Assembly (NCBI GenBank): GCA_002786065.1
Contig: NHNY01000003.1
Span: forward strand, 1,116,001-1,180,000
Direction of reading: 5' to 3'
From: Microcyclospora pomicola
Taxonomy: Eukaryota > Ascomycota > Dothideomycetes > Capnodiales
DNA length: 64,000 nucleotides
The notes below the pieces were generated by a model. That model did not search any database and was not told the origin of the DNA. It worked only from the letters and a program-made list of their open reading frames with translations. Shown here one piece after another: positions 54,971 through 64,000 of this stretch (position 1 is the stretch's first letter; every line of letters begins with the position of its first letter). Position numbers and translations under genes: made by a program.

Positions 54971-57900
54971 ATGAATCAACCCGCCGTGTGCAGTCCAGGT
55001 GCGGATGCGGCATTTGGGCCGGCTGTCAAGGGTTGTCGAGGCGACTTTGATTTCACGCTCACGTTTGAGCAAATCATCTTCTCTGTGGGAACTTCTGGCC
55101 TCATACTTTTGTTTGCTCCGCTTCGGATTGCTCAGCTCTACAAGCAAACCACCAAGACTCGCCCGCATTGGCTTCTTACTGCCAAACTGGTAATGCGATA
55201 TCATTTGGCCCAAGAAGCGACTATCTGCTGATGAATGAAAAGGCTTGCATTCTAGTCTTTGGAGTCTTACAGATCTCACTCCTTGTTCTGTGGTCGACAT
55301 CACCAGAGTTGCGAACACGCGCTTCCATTCCTGCGGCCTGCCTGGCTTTGCTTGACGCTCTCGGTCTTGCTGTTTTGACCATTGTGGAACACAAACGATC
55401 TGTAAGGCCGTCGCAGATCATCTGCATATATCTACTCTTGTCGACCTCGCTGGATCTCTCACAAGTGCGCACTCTATGGCTACGGTCTGGATCTAATCCC
55501 ATTGCAAGCCTCTTCACGTCCAGTGTAGTGATTAAATCATTGCTTTTGCTCCTCGAATCGATCGGGAAGCGATCGGTTTTGCGGTCGCCATATCGATCTC
55601 TTCCACCAGAAGCTCTCGCAGGAGTTGTCAACACGAGCATATTCTTCTGGGTCAACCATTTGATATTGCGTGGCTATCGCAACATCATCACTGTCGAAGA
55701 CTTGTTTGATATCGACCAAAAGCTAACATCCGATGTGCTGGATAAGCAGATCAAGAGGATCTGGGTGAAGAAGCTGAATCAACGCCACCAAGCGCTTCTA
55801 CAGACTATTGTCCTCTGCATCTGGAAGCCCATCTTCAACGTTGTCATTCCTCGCCTGTGCGTGATCGGCTTCCGCTTCTCACAACCACTATTGATCCATA
55901 GGGCAGTCCGCCTCATCGACGCGCCAACATCGCCTAGCAATGTCAACTATGGCTACGGCCTGATTGGAGCCACTGCTCTTATCTACATTGGTCTCGCGGT
56001 ATCTAAGGCAACATACCAACGTCAGCTGTACCGCCTCGCCACAATGTTGCGTGGCAGCTTGATCTGTCTCATATATGATACCACGCTTAGGATCAGCAGC
56101 GAGGAGGCCGAGAAGCTTGCCTCGGTCACCTTGATGAGTACCGATATCGATAGAATTCTCGCCGGCTTTGTGTCCTTAGACAGTCTTTGGGCTGGACCCA
56201 TTGAAGCTGGCATCGCTATCTATCTGCTGGAGCGTGAGCTAGGTGTCGCATGCGTTGCGCCTGTGGTCATCTCGTTAGCATGCACCACAGGTGCGTTCTC
56301 GATCATGAAGTGGGCAAGTAACTCACAGAAAGAGTGGGTCGATGTTGTTCAAAGAAGGGTGGCAACCACAGCTACAGTGATCAACTCCATCAAGATCGTG
56401 AAAATGCAAGGACTCGCAGATCGCTTCTCCAAAATCTTGCACTCTCTCCGAGTTGAAGAGCTGGCATACGCAAGACCTTTCCGAAGAAACATCATCTGTA
56501 CCGCTGGACTTTCTAATGTTGGGACTTTGTGTGCACCGGTATTGACGTTCATGGTGTACATTCTCGTTTCGAGAGCAGACTCGGGATTCACATTGAACAT
56601 TGCGCAAGCTTTCACCAGTCTCTCTTTGATCGCCCTTCTCAGTACACCAGTTTCAGAGCTGGTTCAAACATTACCGACGTTTGCCGCGGCGCTGGGTTGT
56701 TTGAATCGTGTTGAAGTCTATGTTCGTGCTGGTCATGATAGAGGCCAATATCGATCACTTTCTTGCGACACAGCACCGTCTAAATATGCAACAAAAGGTA
56801 CCTCTAACCTAAAAGCAACCTCAGATGCATACGAGATGACAGCGATGCCTGGAGATTCCTCGTCGAGCACTCGCATAAACGATCGAAGTCACGTCGTCAT
56901 GATGCTAGACAATGTCTCGGTCAGGTACGGCGAGCAAGGTCAAGACGTACTTCGAGATCTCACCACGCAGATCTCACGTGGCTCGCTCACGGTCATCACA
57001 GGTCCAGTGGGCTGCGGCAAATCTACCCTGGCTAAAGCGTTGTTAGGCGAGTTGCCATGCTACAAGGGTTCCATTCAGACCGACAACATCGGGACCGCCT
57101 ATTGCGCGTCAGAACCATGGTTACCTAATCTATCAGTGCGAGAAGTTGTACTTGGAGGGACTACATATGAGCAAGGCTGGTACGAGACCATTGTTGAAGC
57201 CTGCGCACTACGAAGCGATATTGCAACGCTGAGCCGAGGTGACCAGACGATCATCGGCAGTAAGGGAGCTTCACTTAGCGGAGGACAAAAGCAGCGTCTT
57301 GTAAGTTGACTTGCCGTTTCAATTCTCAGGAATCTGCTGACTATTTCAAGGCCCTGGCTCGCGCGATTTATGCACGCAAACACATGATCATCCTTGATAA
57401 TGCGCTCAGCGGTCTTGATGTCAGTACCGATGAGTCGGTCTACCGAGCGGTCCTCGGACCAAACGGCCTATGCAAACGGCATGGATTTACTGTCGTTTGT
57501 TTCACACATACAGGTGAGCAGACTGACTCTTCAAATCCTCGATGCCGTTATCGATAGATATTGCATGACTAACCGGTCCATAGCTCGCCATACTCGTTGG
57601 GCAGATCACATTATCGCTATCGGTAGCGATGGTACCATTATAGAACAGCATCACCAACGAGACCATCTGGAATCCACCCTGAACTCTGTCAGTACTCCTC
57701 ACACATTAACTGCGGATCCCAAGGCAATGGAGAGTCCTTCCGAAGCGGATACCTTGCGGATCATTGAAAGTGTAGAAGAAGAACCGATCGATCTCTCGAG
57801 GAGGAGCGGCGATGTCAGTCTATATGCTTACCTGGTCCGTGTTATTGGCTGGCCCTATAGCATACTGTTCGTCCTCACTGTCATGCTCTACACTCTTTCC

Positions 57901-59594
57901 GCGGAGCTCCAGATTGTCCTCGTACAGTATTGGTCTTCTGCAAACTTTGCAAACCCAGGTAACGCGACCAACATGTACATTGGGCTGTACGGAATGCTCG
58001 CTGCCCTTGGGATTGTTGGACTCGTCAGCATGCTGGTACACATGTTGTTGTTTGCGGGACTAAAATTATCAATTGAACTACACCGAGTTCTGGCACAGGC
58101 CACCATGGGCGCACCTCTTCACTGGTTTGCTTCCACTGACAGCGGAACTATACTCAACAGGTACGAGCCCACCATTGATCTCGGGCACAATGAAAAATGC
58201 TCATAAATTTGGACTTAGATTTTCTCAAGACATGTCCCTCATCGACATGGATCTCCTCGTCGGGATGATCGACACCTCTGCCGGGCTAGCCATGGCCACC
58301 GTTGAGGCTGTACTCATTGTTCTCGGCGCAAGATACGCAGCTATTGCACTGCCATTGATCTTCGGTGCGGTCTTTGTCCTCCAGAGTATCTACCTTCGCA
58401 CATCTCGTCAGCTCCGTCATCTTGATCTGGAGAAGAAAGCACCTTTGTACTCACACTTTCTCGAGACCTGTAGCGGACTCACCACCATCCGAGCGTTCGG
58501 CTGGCAAGCCCAGATGGCAGCCAAGAATCGTGTCTTACTCGATACCAGCCAGCGGCCATTCTATCTTCTCTATTGCGTGCAGCGCTGGCTGGCAATTGTG
58601 CTCGACCTCATCGTAGCCGGTGTTGCGATTGTGCTGATGACACTAGCGATGCAAGTCAGGAGCACGACGAGCGGTGGTGCTCTCGGAGTCGCCTTGGTGA
58701 ATGTGTTGAACTTCAACATCACCCTTGGCTTCTTGATCGAGAAATGGACCTCCCTAGAGACTAGCTTGGGCGCCGTGGCGCGCGTGAAGATCTTCGAGAA
58801 AGAAATGTTGGGTCAAGCTGGAGCTCCAATGGCCAAGGTCGATCTCCCTGAAGGTTGGCCAACTGCGGGTGAGCTGTTAATCAACAATGTGTCTGCAGCC
58901 TATAAGTATGTCTCTCGTACAGTCATCAGCTTCAAGCTTATACTGACATACCTTTATACCTGGATCATCGCGCGTACTGCAAGATGTTTCCATCCATATC
59001 CGAGGAGGGCAAAAAGTCGGAATTATCGGACGCACCGGCAGTGGTAAATCGAGTCTAATCCTCGGCATCCTTCGCCAAATCAACCTCGAGACTGGATCCA
59101 TAGTCGTCGATGGCGTGGACCTCGATACCCTTGCGGATGCCGTCGTGTGTCATGCATTGGTCAGCATTCCTCAAGAGCTGTGTCTGCTCTCAGGGACCAT
59201 TCGTTCCAACGCTGATCCATTCGAAACGGTCCCCGATACTGCCATCACCGCTGCATTTGATGCCGTTGGGTTGGCGGAGGTGGTACAAAATAACGGTGGC
59301 TTGGATGCAAACATGGCCGACGTCAAAATCAGCCGGGGTCAGCAGCAGCTCTTCGGCGTCGCGAGAGCGTTATGCCGAAAGGAAGCTCTGGGAAACCGGA
59401 CCTGCGGCATTCTGCTGCTCGACGAGACCACGAGCGACGTTGATGTTGAGACGGAGCAGAAGATACTGGCTGTATTGGCAGAGAAGTTTCAGGGTTGGAC
59501 GGTACTCAATGTAGCGCATAGGCTGGAGGCTCTGAAGGGCTATGATCGCATCATCGAGATGAAGGATGGTAGAGTTGTTCAAGATCGTTCGTAG
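54971..59594 (+). CDS. ABCC (MRP)-type ABC transporter with aberrant splice acceptor
   Basis: Six exons: 54971-55189, 55243-57300, 57351-57513, 57584-58160, 58219-58905 and about 58964-59594, giving about 1,444 residues, the usual ABCC size. Order: TMD0-like N-terminus, TMD1, NBD1, TMD2, NBD2. NBD1 has Walker A GPVGCGKST and signature LSGGQKQR. Its Walker B is IILDN, with Asn at the catalytic acidic position, and the Q-loop Gln is replaced (YCASEPWL). NBD2 is canonical: GRTGSGKSS, SIPQELCLLSG, SRGQQQLF, LLLDETTSD, VAHRL. The first five introns have normal ends. The last (donor GTATGT at 58906) reaches the frame-correct junction AYK-SSRVLQDVSIHI only at a TACCTGG, lacking AG. The protein would export conjugates or drugs across the plasma or vacuolar membrane. 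Confidence 0.85.
58906..58963 (+). other. Intron with missing AG acceptor
   Basis: Starts GTATGT and has a TACTGAC branch site 15-20 bases before its expected end, but ends TACCTGG instead of an AG. The nearest downstream AG is in TGCAAG (about 59013), which would delete the VLQ residues and require another donor (GTACAG at 58917) to keep frame. Confidence 0.55.
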
Positions 59595-60231
59595 TAAAAT
59601 TCATAGAAACCCCGTCAGTAGCTATGACTTCCCCGTTACTCTCATTCCCTCGCTTACCACGATGATTTTCCGCGACCAATACAGTCTACGACTTTGTGTT
59701 GCGTGGATCAATAGTCATACAAATATAATGAGGACATGAATACTTAGACTACCGCATAAGCAATTCTCCAGAACATTACCGAGATGTCGATCTACTCTCA
59801 ATTCAAAGGTGGCTTACATGTAGGCATGCGAACTTGGCATGCCTGCAAGCAATTGATATTACCCATGTCGGAGTAATTTCTTGATAGGACGTCTCTGAGC
59901 TTATTATGTATGCGCACATGTGGATAGACAGACGTACTGCATGAAGCATGCCGGCGCCCAATTTCGCCCGCGTGTTCCAGCATGAGTCCAGCAAGACATC
60001 CAAAGAATGATCGGCATGAAGGAGTGTTTTGCTATTGAGTATTGTAGTGTTATTCAACCTCTACAGCAGCGCGAATTTGATCGGAGTGTAGTCGCACGTC
60101 AGCGCGTCTCTGTTTGCCTCCCTGCAGGTGCCTAAAACATCGCTTTCTCTGATCGTCTACAACAACACGAACTTATAACACGAATACACATCGTGGCTCT
60201 TCCAAAACCCCACTACAATCATGGTGACAAC
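59595..60231. other. Intergenic, Pol iota promoter
   Basis: About 640 bases between two genes on the plus strand. An in-frame open stretch just upstream of the polymerase ATG has no ATG of its own. No other gene seen. Confidence 0.5.
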
Positions 60232-62124
60232 ATGGAAGCTCGCAAGCCGCCGCAGCGCAAAGATGGGCGGATCATCATCCACTTCGACTACGACTGCTTC
60301 TATGCCGCAGTGTTCGAAGCATCGAACCCTGCCTTGAAGAGTCTACCCTTTGCCGTGCAGCAGAAGCAGATCATCGTCACCTGTAACTACGAAGCTCGTC
60401 GGCGTGGATTGTATAAGCTTCAACTTGTCACGGACGCACGAAAGACATGTCCGGATGTGATCATCCAGCTTGGGGAGGACCTCACGAGGTTTCGCGACGC
60501 GAGCAAGGAATTGTATCAGTATATCAAGAGCTTCTCTTGGTGTGGTAAGGTTGAACGCTTGGGTTTTGATGAGGTATGATTCACGGATAAATCTGTAGGC
60601 AATGCGGAAAGTTGACGTCTTGCTGCTGTGTAGGTGTGGGTCGATGTGACAGACATGGTGGATTACAACATGGAGACTATCAATCGTCACGACCTTGGTC
60701 ACTCTTTCTTCCACTTATCTCGTCAGGACCCAACGGAAGGCTTCGTTTTTGATGCGTCCGATCTGGCAGGACATGCATATCCCAAAGCATACCGCCATGA
60801 CTCGAATGCGGATTTGGATGTCTTGACCTTACGATTTCGCCTTGGCAGCCATCTAGCAATGCATATGCGACATAAGCTGGAAGAACAGAAAGGTTATACG
60901 TCGACAGTGGGTATAGCGACCACCAAGCTGGCATCGAAGCTGGTCGGTAACCTCAACAAACCCAAAGGCCAGACGACACTCATGCCTCCATTGGACGGCA
61001 CGACAGGCAACGTCCAAGTCTTCATGGACGACCACGAGATTGGGAAAGTGCCTGGTATCGGATTCAAGCTTGCGCAGAAGTTACGAGAGTTTGTCCTTGG
61101 ACGTTCTGCTGCTTTCAAGACGACGCTGGTGTATGGTGGTACGCTCGAAAAGGTCACCGTCGCCAACGTCCGTAACCATTCTGAAGTCAACCCGGAGCGG
61201 CTGGAAAAGCTTCTGGCAGGTCCGGGATCTCCTCATGGGATTGGACACAAGATCTGGTGCTTGCTGCATGGCGTGGACGATTCAGAAGTCAGCTTGGCCA
61301 AAGTCGTCCCGAGTCAGATCAGTATCGAAGACAGTTACATCCGACTCGATACCATGCCTGAGCTTCTGAAAGAGTTGGATATGATATCACGCAGCCTGCT
61401 CAATCGTATACGCATGGACTTACTTGCTGATGAGGACGACGTCGATGAGCCGGTGTCTCACGACTCCGATATAGCTGAATCTAACGTCTACAGACGCAAG
61501 AAATGGCTCGCTCGTCCGAAAACTCTGCGACTGACAACACGACCCCGACAACCGTTACAACCCGACGGAACGCGTGTGCGTTCGTTCAAGCGTATCTCAC
61601 ATTCTAGCTCGTTGCCTACTTTCGTGTTCAGTTTGCAGGAAAGTGTGGTCGCTTTGGCGGATAAGCTGGTTCGCGAGGCTCTCCTACCTATGTTCAGGAA
61701 ACTGCATCCGGAGAAGTCAGGATGGAATCTCAGCCTTGTCAATCTTGCAGTGACTAACATGGCCGAGACTGCAGGGGAGAGCAAAACTGCAGACGGGAGA
61801 GATATCGGGACCATGTTCAAGCGACAGGATGACGTTCTCAAGGATTTCATCGTAAGGGATGTCAGCCCTACTCCTGCTTTGTCACCAAGCAAAAGTGCCA
61901 GCACATCCATCAAGAGCACTTCTAGATATGCAGAAGAGTATGAGGAGCAGACTCGTGATACTGGAAGCGAAGACACAATCGCAGATATTGATCTCGACGA
62001 GAACAATGGTTGGGATGAGGATGTGGACGAGGAAGACGAAGAGCTCTGCGATTTGTGTGGAGAGCGAATGCCTGGTTTTGCTATGTTGGCGCACCGAAGG
62101 TTCCACGAGCCTGATGTCGCATGA
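60232..62124 (+). CDS. DNA polymerase iota (Y-family translesion polymerase)
   Basis: Two exons, 60232-60573 and 60634-62124, phase 0, 610 residues. I start at ATG 60232, the first in-frame Met. Motif I is IIIHFDYDCFYAAVFE with the metal-binding Asp about 19. The nucleotide-binding YEARRRGL follows, then GFDEVWVDVTDMVDY with the catalytic Asp/Glu pair about 113-114. The little-finger region includes KVPGIGFKLAQKLREF, a helix-hairpin-helix. The segment KVERLGFDEVW and FYAAVFE point to iota rather than eta (Rad30). The C-terminus has an acidic stretch and a single zinc finger CDLCGERMPGFAMLAHRRFH, a UBZ-type ubiquitin-binding motif that targets ubiquitinated PCNA. The enzyme bypasses lesions during DNA replication. 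Confidence 0.9.
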
Positions 62125-64000
62125 ATACTCTATCCACGGCGAGCTTCACACAGCTGTATGGGCCACTCGATGATGGGAGCGAGGACGAACACAATAGCAG
62201 ATCCGCTTGCTCCGCAAAATGTGCACCCACAGGCCTGGTAGAGTGTCTTTGCAGACCTCGAATCGGCTACACCTACTCGTGCTGGGTTATTACACCAAAC
62301 GTGTGCAGCGGACCCACAAGAGATGAAGCAGATAATGCGTCGTGTTTCATTGCTGCTGTGTACATGTATGTGGTGAAGTGGCGGGTCACAAGGTGGCCCC
62401 TCCGTAGCTCCCAACGACTAGCAACACTTCTCGACGAACCAACTGACAACGATGGACCACAACGACACTTGTTGTTTCTACGTTGCGCCAACATTGTATC
62501 AACCAGAAGACGTCGCCGTAACATATCTGTTTTCTAACGCTGTTGCAGGTCCCGGGCGAGCCATGTATGTTGGTGGCAACGGCAGTCCAATCCGCAGATG
62601 CTGAGCGCTTACTGACACTGCGGAGTCGTCCTGATTTTACCGCTGTCGTGTTTCATCGTTCGTGCTGATCAGAGCATCTTCGAACCACGACAACGTCTCA
62701 CTCGTACTCAGCCAGTGCATACCTCGACGACCACACAAAGGATTGCTGGCGACAACAATAATGTTGTCGAGTTCGTAGCAAGATGTTCAGGCTCGGCTCA
62801 TTTGCCCTGCCTCCAAAATTTCGCTTTTACCTCGGACCCGGCATTCTCCATTTGCGAGCACTTACGCACACTAACATGCCAGATCGAACCGGCTCCCACG
62901 CCACCTGCGTGGCAAACGGCCTGTCGAATTACATACGAGGCGTCGTCAAGTGGGACGCCGCATTTATTGCGTCTTATTATGGTCCACGCCGCGTACGTGT
63001 CTGTCTGTGTGTTGTAACGACCTTCGCTAGGGCCCGAGAGAGAGGAGGAAGAGGATACGTTGCGCAATCGCCCAACACCCAGGACCCAAGCCACCCAACA
63101 GGAACAGACTATCACGACCGTACCAGTCTCTGAATTGGCTCTATTATCGCCGGCAGCTCCACAACACTATAGCTGCCAGTGATTTAGGCTAAGAGGGGTC
63201 AGCGACCTGCGATGTCTGGTGATCTGCTTCATTCCGACTACCATCGCTCGATCCTGCAGCCAGATGCAAGGAGGGACGGCATAGGCCTGCCCTGGTCGCT
63301 CGCTCGACTGGCCCGGAAGTGCTCGCATTCCAGCAGAGCAGAAAAGCAGAAGCTTGCTGGGGTCTGCATCCGCAAGCCAGCGCAGGCCCTGGATTGGTAT
63401 GGGATGTGCAGCGGCCATGGCTAAAGCTTCCCGAATGACACGCTCTTAAAATAGAGCCGCCGTTGCGATTGGCCTCTGCTCGAAGCGCCTATTCGCCCTC
63501 GCGGCTCGACGCACCCTGGCCACCAACAACGGTCGTACCTCTTATGTCTGCAAATAATGGCAGCGCTATTTCTGCTACACACTCTCCCACTACGGCCAGT
63601 CCAGACACCACCTGACCGGGCGCTTGCGTCTGCACCCTCTCGTCACCCTAAAAGCGACTGATGTCTCCGCCGCGTGTCCCCTTCGTTCCCTCCCTTGGCA
63701 ATCTCACGCCTTCAATAATACCACCATCTCGTACCCAGCGGACAGCGAGCTGGTCTCAACGTTTCGTTGCAGGTTGCATCCCGATCGCCTTCACGTCGTT
63801 CCTTTGCCAGGCCCAGACTAGATTGTCCGGTACCTGCTGATCCACCAAAGCTACTGCGCTTGCTTACTTCCCCCTTCGATTGCGCGGTCGATCGATCTTA
63901 TACAGTCTACACAAGCACTCGCCAAACTCGTACCGCTTGTCATTACACTTGCAATCGTCTAGTCTGATCGCATGACTGGAAGCAATCTATTGGGAGCCGA
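62125..64000. other. 3' end of window, no gene seen
   Basis: Nearly 1.9 kb without a convincing gene. From about 63420 the plus strand becomes rich in C/T tracts, typical of fungal promoters and 5' leaders, so the next gene may begin just beyond the window. Confidence 0.5.

Overview
The window is nuclear DNA of a filamentous ascomycete fungus, most likely a dothideomycete. The evidence is short GT-AG introns (about 50-120 bases) with CTGAC/CTAAC-like branch sites, compact genes on both strands, and fungal families such as a fatty-acid dioxygenase-P450 fusion, MAL-type sugar permeases, an MRP-type ABC transporter and an HMG-box regulator. The class assignment is inference. About 23 genes are well supported. 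I see no rRNA, tRNA, CRISPR array, transposon, virus-like element or secondary-metabolite synthase.

Layout. 0-8.3 kb: the 3' part of a membrane-anchored Ser/Thr-rich protein with two copies of a short Cys-bracketed motif, a coiled-coil (HAUS4-like) gene, a repeat-bearing cell-wall protein, and sus1. 8.6-16.8 kb: a drug-type MFS transporter, a GNAT acetyltransferase, a PAF-acetylhydrolase-like esterase and a MAL-type sugar transporter. 18-26.8 kb: a tail-anchored unknown protein, a Brd8/Bdc1-like bromodomain protein, a small coiled-coil protein and BLOC-1 subunit 1. 29-36 kb: a GAS2-domain cytoskeletal protein and two adjacent paralogues sharing a C-terminal motif. 37.6-41 kb: a frameshifted monocarboxylate-type transporter followed by remnants of two flavin oxidases, apparently a decaying catabolic group. 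41.6-47.3 kb: a DUF2470 membrane protein, an HMG-box transcription factor and enoyl-CoA reductase TSC13. 48.8-54 kb: a Ppo-type oxygenase and RNA polymerase II subunit RPB3. 55-62.1 kb: an ABCC transporter with an apparently lost splice acceptor, and DNA polymerase iota. The rest is intergenic.

Functionally this is mostly a housekeeping neighbourhood: transcription and chromatin (sus1, Bdc1-like, rpb3), lipid metabolism (tsc13, Ppo, PAF-AH), repair (Pol iota) and cytoskeleton (GAS2, HAUS4-like). It is interspersed with transporters and lineage-variable surface proteins. I see no operon-like logic. The only group that looks historically linked is the transporter and oxidase remnants at 37.6-41 kb. 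Exon boundaries were read by eye from splice signals and reading-frame continuity. Family names come from recognised motifs, not from database searches.
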